From positions 1,889,061 to 1,953,060 of the forward strand of contig NZ_JAGHKO010000001.1 in assembly GCF_017742245.1 (NCBI RefSeq): 64,000 nucleotides of DNA, in the 5' to 3' direction. Below are positions 1-7,336 of the stretch, one piece after another; the stretch's first letter is position 1; every line of letters begins with the position of its first letter. Under the pieces are notes generated by a model, which made no database searches, was not told the DNA's origin, and saw only the letters and a list, made by a program, of their open reading frames with translations. The stretch comes from Niastella soli. GTDB taxonomy: Bacteria; Bacteroidota; Bacteroidia; Chitinophagales; Chitinophagaceae. The position numbers and the translations under genes were made by a program.

Positions 1-289
1 GAAATTACCCGCCGGCGTTCTTTTAAAACGCTCATTGTCAGAGGTTTTAGAGTTTATTGCTGCCTTGTAACTCTCATTTTACCGTAAATTTTCCAATCCT
101 TTTTCATTTTATTAACAAATATTTCAGCCTATTAACCGTCAATCATAATAGGGGTAGGGATTTTCTGTATTGTCATATCCTGCCAGGTGAGGCTGGTTTG
201 ATTATTTATAGAATTATTAAGCTCCCTGAATTTTTTCCGTAAGCGATTTCTGTTTAAATTTGTGATGTAATTATTTAAACAACTTTTTT
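1..289. other. Left-edge intergenic region, no gene supported
   Basis: AT-rich leader of the sigma factor gene. A 61-codon open frame exists here, but its translation is low-complexity and hydrophobic, with no recognisable domain. I see no hairpin terminator and no clear TAnnTTTG promoter box. The start of the following gene is preceded by a T-rich tract rather than a Shine-Dalgarno sequence. Confidence 0.5.
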
Positions 290-790
290 ATGTCGACGGT
301 TGAATTTAATCAAATGCTGGTGAACAATGCGGAGTTTTTGAAGCCGTTTGCAATAACGTTGACGAGAGACTCAGAGGCTGCGAAAGACCTGTTTCAGGAA
401 ACGTTGTTTCGTGCATTGGCCAACAAGGACAAGTATAGTGTAGGCACTAATATCAAAGCGTGGCTGTATACTATCATGCGCAATATCTTTATTAACAATT
501 ACCGGAGAAAAGTTAAACAGAATACTATTTTTGATAGTACTCCTAATGATTTTCTGATTAACCAGACTCAAAGTGTTGTTGCCAATAATGCTGAATCAAA
601 TTTGCGGTTAAAGGATATTCAGGAAGCTATCCATAACCTGCCACAGATATTCAGGAATCCGTTTCTGTTATATTTTGATGGGTTTAAATACCATGAAATT
701 GCAGATATGCTGGGTGAACCTTTGGGTACGATAAAGAGCCGTATTCACTTTGCCCGTAAGCTGTTGAAAACGCAGATAGAGCGGCATTAA
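290..790 (+). CDS. ECF-type RNA polymerase sigma factor
   Basis: A 166-residue sigma-70 family protein of extracytoplasmic-function size. Region 2 covers about residues 10-75: DLFQETLFRAL is the core-binding helix, and NIKAWLYTIMRNIFINNYR is the promoter-melting and -10 recognition segment. Region 4 covers about 108-160, with a helix-turn-helix ending IADMLGEPLGTIKSRIHFAR. It would direct core polymerase to a small regulon. No anti-sigma factor is adjacent, which fits the stand-alone ECF class common in Bacteroidota that acts by expression level. The start is the only sensible ATG. The gene is monocistronic, with idi about 180 bp downstream. Family assignment is firm; the regulon is unknown. 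Confidence 0.93.
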   Translation: MSTVEFNQMLVNNAEFLKPFAITLTRDSEAAKDLFQETLFRALANKDKYSVGTNIKAWLYTIMRNIFINNYRRKVKQNTIFDSTPNDFLINQTQSVVANNAESNLRLKDIQEAIHNLPQIFRNPFLLYFDGFKYHEIADMLGEPLGTIKSRIHFARKLLKTQIERH

Positions 791-972
791 TAAGGCTGGT
801 TATAGCGTTATCAAACCAGTAAGGGATATGCTGTATCTGTCGGGAATCGATGCCATAGGCTGTGTTTCATTTACCTCCCTTATTAAGTATTGAATTTATC
901 TTATTCAATAAACAGGCTATTTCTATGCTTTTAAACCATGGTAACACCATGATTATTTAGCAACTTTGTGCA

Positions 973-1515
973 ATGAGTAAAGTAACAGACGTAATATTGG
1001 TAAATGGACAGGATGAGCCCATTGGTATAATGGAAAAAATGGAGGCGCATCGCAAAGCCGTATTGCATCGTGCTTTTAGCGTTTTTATTTTCAATAGTAA
1101 AGGCGAAATGCTATTACAGCAACGGGCCGCAGGTAAATACCACAGCGGTGGTTTATGGACCAATACCTGCTGCAGCCATCCGATCCCGGGAGAAGATACC
1201 CTGCAGGCAGCCACCCGACGGCTAAATGAAGAAATGGGGTTCACTACCTTATTGGAAAAGATCTTCGATTTTGTATACCAGGCCGAGTTTGAACATGGAT
1301 TAACGGAACATGAATTTGATCATGTTTTTATTGGGATGTATGAGGGTAAAATAGCGCCCGATCCGATGGAAGTAAAGGACTATTGTTATAAAAGCCTTGA
1401 AGAAATAGAAGCTACTTTATTATCGCACCCCCAGAAGTATACGGCATGGTTTAATATAGCATTTCCCAAGGTACAGCGATGGGCTGCAGAAAACCTGGTG
1501 AAAAAGGTAGTATAA
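973..1515 (+). CDS. idi: Isopentenyl-diphosphate delta-isomerase, type I
   Basis: Nudix-fold metalloenzyme converting IPP to DMAPP for isoprenoid synthesis in the cytosol. At 180 residues it matches the bacterial type I enzyme. The catalytic cysteine is in TNTCCSHP (Cys67, the same number as in E. coli). The Nudix-like helix TLQAATRRLNEEMGF covers about 76-90. The acidic metal-binding and catalytic pair is in LTEHEFDH (Glu112, Glu114). A conserved Trp lies near the C-terminus (YTAWFNIAFP). The initiating ATG is 4 nt after CAACTTTG, a near match to the -7 box, so the leader must be very short if that box is used. A small dyad CATGGT-AAC-ACCATG sits about 20 bp further upstream. A terminator follows about 90 bp downstream, so the gene looks monocistronic. 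Confidence 0.95.
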   Translation: MSKVTDVILVNGQDEPIGIMEKMEAHRKAVLHRAFSVFIFNSKGEMLLQQRAAGKYHSGGLWTNTCCSHPIPGEDTLQAATRRLNEEMGFTTLLEKIFDFVYQAEFEHGLTEHEFDHVFIGMYEGKIAPDPMEVKDYCYKSLEEIEATLLSHPQKYTAWFNIAFPKVQRWAAENLVKKVV

Positions 1516-1606
1516 ATTTCAACTTCCCTTTAGTGTTACAACGCTTGTAAAGTAAGATAACACGCTTCCTATAAGGGTATAAACATATTGAGCATTTCAA
1601 TGAATG

Positions 1607-1637
1607 AAGCAGGACATATCTATGATCCTGCTTTTTT
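1607..1637 (+). terminator. Rho-independent terminator after idi
   Basis: Stem AAGCAGGA / TCCTGCTT with an 11-nt loop, followed by a run of T. It lies about 90 nt after the idi stop codon and ends transcription before the convergent XRE gene. Confidence 0.75.
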
Positions 1638-1727
1638 GTTGGATTCCATGGGCCTTTACAGCGGTGCCAAAATTATCTGGATCCCTCGATAACAGGGAAC
1701 TTTATTTAGGCCAATGCCTACTGAATA

Positions 1728-1949
1728 TTACTGCCTTAGAAGCAAATAAGCAGGAATATCCAACGCTTCGGCCAATTGAGCCAGTGTATTGAGTGTAACA
1801 TTAACCTCTCCGTTCTCCATTCTACTTATTTCAGCATTGTCAATATTACAAAGTGCGTATAAGTCGCGCTGACTCAAGCCCTTTTCATTTCTAAGCTGAC
1901 GCAGGTTAGCGCCGAACGTTTTCAAAATCTGGTGGTGATTAGCAGCCAA
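1728..1949 (-). CDS. XRE-family helix-turn-helix regulator (copy 1 of module)
   Basis: A 73-residue protein that is almost entirely one Cro/C1-type HTH (residues about 8-68): the helix FGANLRQLRNEKGLSQ, the recognition region NIDNAEISRMENGEVN, then TLNTLAQLAEALDI. It has no sensor domain, so it is a minimal DNA-binding protein, probably a dimeric repressor. It is divergent from the 103-residue gene at 2103, 153 bp away. The same arrangement recurs at 61.6-62.5 kb with a 74-residue XRE protein. Autoregulation of the shared intergenic region is likely but not shown. Confidence 0.88.
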   Translation of the reverse strand: MAANHHQILKTFGANLRQLRNEKGLSQRDLYALCNIDNAEISRMENGEVNVTLNTLAQLAEALDIPAYLLLRQ

Positions 1950-2102
1950 TGGTATAGTATTAGAGGGTTAAGATGAAATTTTTTTTTAATTTTTCAGCTG
2001 TGGTATACTACATCATATTAAAATATTTATTATCTTCGTTTGAGCATTATCAGGGGATTGCAACGGTAGGGGAGCTGATTTAAGCTTGTTTTACCTGTTT
2101 CA

Positions 2103-2414
2103 ATGGATTTTTCCTTCACTATTAACCATATTGCTATGCGATCCCTGAATAAACATCCTGACTGGCATAATCAACCACTTCGGCTAAATGAAGAAGAAGT
2201 AAAGAATCCCCGCTTAGTCATCGATAATTTTTTCGAGTATTATCATTTGCAGGAGGTGCGGCAAACGTTGTGGAACTGGATGGTAGAAGTTGTAAGCAGC
2301 AGCCGTAGCATTTCACAGGAAGGTCAGCAACGAAATGATCATATTTACTTCTATGAAAAACTGGAAGCACTTATAGAAGCTGCCTATTTAATTAATAATA
2401 GAACAGATTCATAA
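2103..2414 (+). CDS. Small conserved protein paired with XRE regulator (copy 1)
   Basis: Unrecognised cytosolic protein of 103 residues, without signal peptide or membrane segment. Its core (about residues 15-98) begins NKHPDWHNQPLRL, continues through FFEYYHLQEVRQTLWNWMVE and ends HIYFYEKLEALIEAAYLI. It is clearly homologous to the protein encoded at 62143, with roughly 54 of 85 core positions identical by eye. Predicted mostly helical and rich in Trp, Tyr and His. Each copy is divergent from a tiny XRE regulator, so the pair forms a repeated two-gene module. Function unknown. The first ATG is used here; Met12 is an alternative. Confidence 0.8.
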   Translation: MDFSFTINHIAMRSLNKHPDWHNQPLRLNEEEVKNPRLVIDNFFEYYHLQEVRQTLWNWMVEVVSSSRSISQEGQQRNDHIYFYEKLEALIEAAYLINNRTDS

Positions 2415-2546
2415 GTGCTTCATGAAATATGTTGTTTGTTTTTCACGGTTCTATATGGCAGACTTTTAGATGTATGTTTTAGGTTGGGGGATTCCTGCGC
2501 CTTTTAAGTACCATCCTGTACCCTATAATATTAATTGGTTCAAGAG

Positions 2547-4940
2547 TTATTTGCCTGTTACATCAAAAGTAAAATAGTAGCTGCCTGCATACCCGGCCTC
2601 ATCTATACCCTGTAAAACGGCAACATATTTCCCTTTCATGTCGCTGGTGTAAAATTCAACAGTTGCATTGCCACTGGCGTCGGTTTGCACATCGGGTTCC
2701 CAAAACAACAGATTTCTGAAATCCGGTAAGCGGCTGCTTGCCTGTTGTTCAGTTTTATATACGGGTGAATAGAAGTTGCGTTTCAATTGCAGTCCTTCAT
2801 AATCAAGGATCACTGCTTTGGAATCGAGTTTCAGGCTTTCCATATCGCCATGATAAGTAGTAAAATTTACGATACCCTGATAATTAAATTCTCCTTTGAT
2901 ATACTTATTGGTAACCACCTCCAGCCTATTCACTTTTAACGGATCATAGCCCAACAATATGTTATTATCAACCTTAACGCCATCCAATAAAATAAGCGGG
3001 TCTGTAGGATAAAAATCATGGGAATCATAATCGAATACCTTTAAATGTAATTGCCCTCCAAAACGACGTATGGCCACCTCGGGCACATATTCGCGCAGCA
3101 CTTCTTCCATAGTGGTGAAGCGCGTATAATCATCCAGCTTATACACCTTGGTCGGTTTTCCATAGAATGGCGTTGTATCGATAGCCGGTAAGGTAAACTG
3201 GCTTATTTTATTTGCTTCATACGTATTGAGCACCTGCATGCCAATGCTTTGCTCATTTAATGATTGTTGGGCAACATCAGACAGCGAAAATGCCGGTAAA
3301 ATAGCCTCGTTGTATTTTTCCGAAAAAGGATTTAATACCTCCAGGTGGTAATTGCTGTCGGGATTATCAGTTTGTATAATTATCTCATTTTGGCCATAAT
3401 AATCCCTTACATCAAAATATATTCTCCCCCTTTCGCTTGCTTTGGAATTATAGAACTGCAATGGGATACCTGGTATCGACAGCCAGGCTTCAGTTGCAGC
3501 ATTAAGTGTGGCATTAGGATCGTTACCTTTTATTTGGCAATTAATGATATGCCCATCGAATTCAGGCACAAATTCAAATGCCGGGCGTTTATCGTTGAAT
3601 ACGTGGTCCCAGTCAAATTTGCGCCAGCCATGTACCAGTAATAAATTGTCGGCAGCTTCTTTTACTTCTTCATTGTCTGTTGTCAAATACCAGCCAGGTG
3701 ATTCAATATTGCCTGTCAGTTCGCTCGTAAGCCATAAATAACTCAATACAGAATTAGGATCTACAGTTTGCAATGAGTCGAGGCGGTATACTGCTACAGA
3801 TAAATTGGCTGGGGAACCGGTTTGGGCATTCGCATGTTGCGTGTTTACCGCCAGGGCCACCCGTTTACGATTTCCGTATGCTGCGGCATTACTGCTGGCT
3901 GCAACGGCTAATACCTGTTGTGGTTTTTTAAAATACAAACGCTCGCAAACCGGTTGTTGGCGTTCATTGAAAACGGTGAGTGTAGAAACTCCTTCTGCCA
4001 GTTTAGTTTTGTCTATCAAAAAAGTAGCCACCCCGTTGGTAATGGTTTGTTTTTCGGCAATCTGCATAGTTTGCCGGGTACAGGCAAATAAGTATACGGG
4101 TTGTGAAGGAGCTGATTGGCTGGTAACCGTAACCTTAATAGAGCCGGCTGTTTCTTCAACCAGTTGCATCACATACCCCTGTTCATAAACAGCGGGTAAG
4201 TTTTGTACAATGGTACGGCCATTGGCCAGCGTGATCACTGCTTTAGCTGGTTGGGTGCTGGCAGGCGTGAACATAAAATGGCCCATGCCAAATTTGAATG
4301 ATTGAAAAGAAAGCAGGGTGTCATTTTTTTCTGACAATACCATTCCCTTACATGCTATTCCCTTGCCTGAAGGATCAGTAATCTGAAACGCAACTTTACT
4401 GGTAATATCCTTTACCAGGTTACCACCTTCCGGGAAGAAGGCCACCTGGTAATATTTGGTGGTATCTGCTGCAGGAACTGTTAGCGTTTTTAAGGTATTT
4501 ACAATGGTAACCGGTTTTTCAAAATAAAAAGCGGCACTGAAATTTTTCATCCAGTTAGTATAGGCACGTAATTTATAATTACCCGACGTGATAGATACCG
4601 GTAAAAAAAATGAACCATTACCTTTACCCTTGGTGAGGGGTACCTTGGTTTGCATTACCGGCTTATTGTCCTTGTCAAGGATTTCTAAATAGGCAATTTT
4701 ACTCAGATCAACTGGTTGGTATAAGATGCCATCAACATTATATATTTTAAACCACAACAATTCACCTGCTACATAGAAGTTTTTATCTGTATGCACATAC
4801 ATCTTTTCAAGGTGGGTGCTATTGCTGTATTGTTTGAACTGTTCAGGTACCCCCATAAATATTTCCTGTGCTTGTGTTTTATTTTTTAACAACAGCACCA
4901 GGGTCAGGAGTAAGAATATATATTGGCTGATTTTTTTCAT
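2547..4940 (-). CDS. Large secreted MG2-like protein with orphan TonB plug-like domain
   Basis: A 797-residue protein with a Sec signal peptide (about 1-24, ending KTQAQ). The N-terminal beta-sandwich resembles the macroglobulin MG2 domain (about 45-150, motif MYVHTDKNFYVAGELLWFK). Several beta-rich modules follow. Near residues 630-720 is a segment like a TonB receptor plug (EEVLREYVPEVAIRR, then DPLILLDGVKVDNN and VNRLEVVTNKYIKG). No beta-barrel follows. This architecture is common in Bacteroidota and its function is unsettled, probably cell-surface or periplasmic. It is the last gene of a five-gene operon with a TonB receptor and two DUF4249 lipoproteins, 29 bp after its neighbour, suggesting a shared surface complex. 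Confidence 0.72.
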   Translation of the reverse strand: MKKISQYIFLLLTLVLLLKNKTQAQEIFMGVPEQFKQYSNSTHLEKMYVHTDKNFYVAGELLWFKIYNVDGILYQPVDLSKIAYLEILDKDNKPVMQTKVPLTKGKGNGSFFLPVSITSGNYKLRAYTNWMKNFSAAFYFEKPVTIVNTLKTLTVPAADTTKYYQVAFFPEGGNLVKDITSKVAFQITDPSGKGIACKGMVLSEKNDTLLSFQSFKFGMGHFMFTPASTQPAKAVITLANGRTIVQNLPAVYEQGYVMQLVEETAGSIKVTVTSQSAPSQPVYLFACTRQTMQIAEKQTITNGVATFLIDKTKLAEGVSTLTVFNERQQPVCERLYFKKPQQVLAVAASSNAAAYGNRKRVALAVNTQHANAQTGSPANLSVAVYRLDSLQTVDPNSVLSYLWLTSELTGNIESPGWYLTTDNEEVKEAADNLLLVHGWRKFDWDHVFNDKRPAFEFVPEFDGHIINCQIKGNDPNATLNAATEAWLSIPGIPLQFYNSKASERGRIYFDVRDYYGQNEIIIQTDNPDSNYHLEVLNPFSEKYNEAILPAFSLSDVAQQSLNEQSIGMQVLNTYEANKISQFTLPAIDTTPFYGKPTKVYKLDDYTRFTTMEEVLREYVPEVAIRRFGGQLHLKVFDYDSHDFYPTDPLILLDGVKVDNNILLGYDPLKVNRLEVVTNKYIKGEFNYQGIVNFTTYHGDMESLKLDSKAVILDYEGLQLKRNFYSPVYKTEQQASSRLPDFRNLLFWEPDVQTDASGNATVEFYTSDMKGKYVAVLQGIDEAGYAGSYYFTFDVTGK

Positions 4941-4969
4941 GTATACAGGTTGTTAAACAGGTAAGTAGG

Positions 4970-6121
4970 TTATGGCCAGAAAGATGGTTTTTTAGTTTTG
5001 CCGCCACGTAATCTACAATCTACGCAGTTAGGAGTAATTCCAACATAGCTTATAATATCACCGGTGCGGCTGATGTCGCGCGGTGTTGTAGGCATATAGT
5101 TTGTGAATTTATTTATGTCAGACACAGGTACTTCTACTATATCGCACAGTAAATAATATTGCCAGTCCGGTACATCCCGCCAACGGTCAATCCAAAGTCT
5201 TTTTTCCATTCGGTTGGCAATTCCAATATAACCAATCACCGGTTCATTGGCATTGGAAAGACAGTGAATATTACCCTTAAGTTCAGATGGCTGGCGACCA
5301 AAGACGTTGCCTGTTTCCTCTGAATTCTTTTTCATTTTATCCAGGTATTCGTATTCTTCTTTACTTAGCGCATACTGCTTTACAAGCAGGCTGTACAATA
5401 CACTTAATTTGAACGATGCCGGCTCTATATATACCAGGGGTTTGTGTATACTGTCAAGGCTTAATTTGGCTGAAGAACCCAGTATAAGGTCGGTTGAATT
5501 TTGATTGCCCCAGCAGGTAAAAAGCGAATCTATGTACTTTTTATCCGGTCTGCGCCATTTAACCCCTACGATGGCATGAGTGGTGGGGTCTCTCAAAAAT
5601 TCGAGGGCAGTATAATAAGACGAATGATATTCCCAGGTTTCTTCGGTTGTCCAGTGATAATACCAGGTATTGTTTTTAGTGTCATGTGTATTTACATATA
5701 TCTGCAAACCTCCATTGTCCCTTACCCATCCAACACTATCAATGGGGGGAGCTTCCTTCACATTTACATAGTCTGAAGCATATTCCTTGCCTTCATTTGT
5801 TTTAATATACAACCGGTATTGCTGGCTGTGGTTCAGGTTTATCAGGTTGTTGATATAATTACCGCCGGGTGTTTCAGCAAGGTTGAATGAAGAATTATCA
5901 CGCCCCTGCAATTGAACTTTAGCAAGTGTTTCATTAATGAGTTTGGCCGTGTCGTTCAGGGGAATGGATCGGGATAAATGTATTTCAGCTGGCCCGTTGG
6001 CGCTAATATAGCCCTCTACAACCAGGTAACCGGTAACAGATGTTTTTACCGGCGCATCATATTTGTCTTTACAACAAAGCAGCAGCAGAAGCATCAGGCA
6101 GCAATATGCGATCTTTCTCAT
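4970..6121 (-). CDS. DUF4249 lipoprotein (tandem copy B)
   Basis: A 383-residue surface lipoprotein. The N-terminus is a lipoprotein signal, a leucine run followed by CC (LLLLLCCKDKYD). Then comes the DUF4249 start GYLVVEGYISANGPAEIHLS and a beta-sandwich with YRLYIKTNEGKEYASDYV. The C-terminus carries a conserved CVDCRLRGG pattern. DUF4249 proteins are usually encoded beside a TonB-dependent receptor, as here, and are thought to be accessory surface lipoproteins; the ligand is not known. The next upstream gene encodes a close paralogue, with nearly identical N-terminal halves and C-terminal thirds that differ most, pointing to recent tandem duplication with divergence of one region. Confidence 0.85.
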   Translation of the reverse strand: MRKIAYCCLMLLLLLCCKDKYDAPVKTSVTGYLVVEGYISANGPAEIHLSRSIPLNDTAKLINETLAKVQLQGRDNSSFNLAETPGGNYINNLINLNHSQQYRLYIKTNEGKEYASDYVNVKEAPPIDSVGWVRDNGGLQIYVNTHDTKNNTWYYHWTTEETWEYHSSYYTALEFLRDPTTHAIVGVKWRRPDKKYIDSLFTCWGNQNSTDLILGSSAKLSLDSIHKPLVYIEPASFKLSVLYSLLVKQYALSKEEYEYLDKMKKNSEETGNVFGRQPSELKGNIHCLSNANEPVIGYIGIANRMEKRLWIDRWRDVPDWQYYLLCDIVEVPVSDINKFTNYMPTTPRDISRTGDIISYVGITPNCVDCRLRGGKTKKPSFWP

Positions 6122-6181
6122 TTATTATAGGGTTTAAAACCTGATATATTGTTGTATTGATTGAACAGTTCCGAAAACAGG

Positions 6182-7324
6182 TTATGGCCAAAAGGATGGC
6201 TTTTTTGTATTGCCGCCACGTAACGTACAGTCTACACAGTAATTGGTGACCCCCAGGTAACTGACTATGCCGCCGGGTCCGTAGTCAATCGGCATAGTAG
6301 GCATTAAATGGGTGAATTCTCTTATATCCTCCACCTTTACTATTTCTGCTTCACATTGCAAATAAAATTTCCAATCGGGAATCTCAAACCAGTTGATCCA
6401 TATTCGCTTTTCCTGGCGGTTGGCAATACCGATATAACCGATCACTGGTTCATTGGGGTTGGACAGACTGTGAATATTGCCTTTGAGCTCAGAAGGCTGG
6501 CGGCCAAATATATTACCGGTTTCTTCTGAATTCTTTTTCATTTTATCCAGGTATTCATATTCTTCCTTTCCGAGTGCATATTGTTTTACAAGCAGGCTGT
6601 ATAAATAACTCAGCTTGTATGAGGCTGGCTCTATAAATGCCACCGGTTTATGTATACTGTCAATGCCTAATTTGGCCGAAGAACCCAGTATAATGCTGGT
6701 TGAGTTCTGACTGTTCCAGCAGGTGTAAAAAGAATCTATTCGCTGCATATCAGGTCTGCGCCATTTAACCCCTACGATAGCATGAGTGGTGGGGTCTTTC
6801 AAAAATTCGAGGGCAGTATAATACGAGGAGTGATATTCCCAGGTTTCTTCGGTTGTCCAGCGATAATACCAGGTATTGTTTTTCGTGTCATGTGTATTTA
6901 CATATAATTGCAAACCGCCGTTGTCCTTTACCCAGCCAACACTATCAATGAGTGGCGCAATCTTCACGTTTACATAATCTGAAGCATATTCTTTCCCTTC
7001 TTTTGTTTTAATGTACAACCGGTATTGCTGGCTGTGGCTCAGGTTTATCAGATTGTTGATATAGTTACCACCGGGTGTTTCAGCAAGGTTGTAAGAAGAA
7101 TTATCACGCCCCTGCAGTTGAACTTTAGCAAGCGTTTCGTTAATGAGTTTGGCTGTGTCGTTCAGGGGAATGGAACGGGATAAATGAATTTCAGCTGGCC
7201 CGTTGGCGCTAATATAGCCTTCTACAACCAGGTAACCGGTAACAGGTGCTTTTACGGGCGCATCATATTTGTCTTTGCAACAAAGTAGCAGCATCATCAG
7301 GCAGCAGTATGCGGTCTTTCTCAT
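6182..7324 (-). CDS. DUF4249 lipoprotein (tandem copy A)
   Basis: A 380-residue lipoprotein, paralogue of the gene 60 bp downstream. The lipobox lies in MMLLLCCKDKYD. The DUF4249 opening is GYLVVEGYISANGP and the C-terminal motif is CVDCTLRGG. It lies 12 bp after the TonB-dependent receptor gene in the same operon, the usual partner arrangement. Compared with copy B, the region around residues 310-360 (before CVDC) is clearly different while most of the rest matches, so the two may present alternative surfaces to one receptor. That is inference; the substrate is unknown. Confidence 0.86.
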   Translation of the reverse strand: MRKTAYCCLMMLLLCCKDKYDAPVKAPVTGYLVVEGYISANGPAEIHLSRSIPLNDTAKLINETLAKVQLQGRDNSSYNLAETPGGNYINNLINLSHSQQYRLYIKTKEGKEYASDYVNVKIAPLIDSVGWVKDNGGLQLYVNTHDTKNNTWYYRWTTEETWEYHSSYYTALEFLKDPTTHAIVGVKWRRPDMQRIDSFYTCWNSQNSTSIILGSSAKLGIDSIHKPVAFIEPASYKLSYLYSLLVKQYALGKEEYEYLDKMKKNSEETGNIFGRQPSELKGNIHSLSNPNEPVIGYIGIANRQEKRIWINWFEIPDWKFYLQCEAEIVKVEDIREFTHLMPTMPIDYGPGGIVSYLGVTNYCVDCTLRGGNTKKPSFWP

Positions 7325-7336
7325 TTATTATATGGT

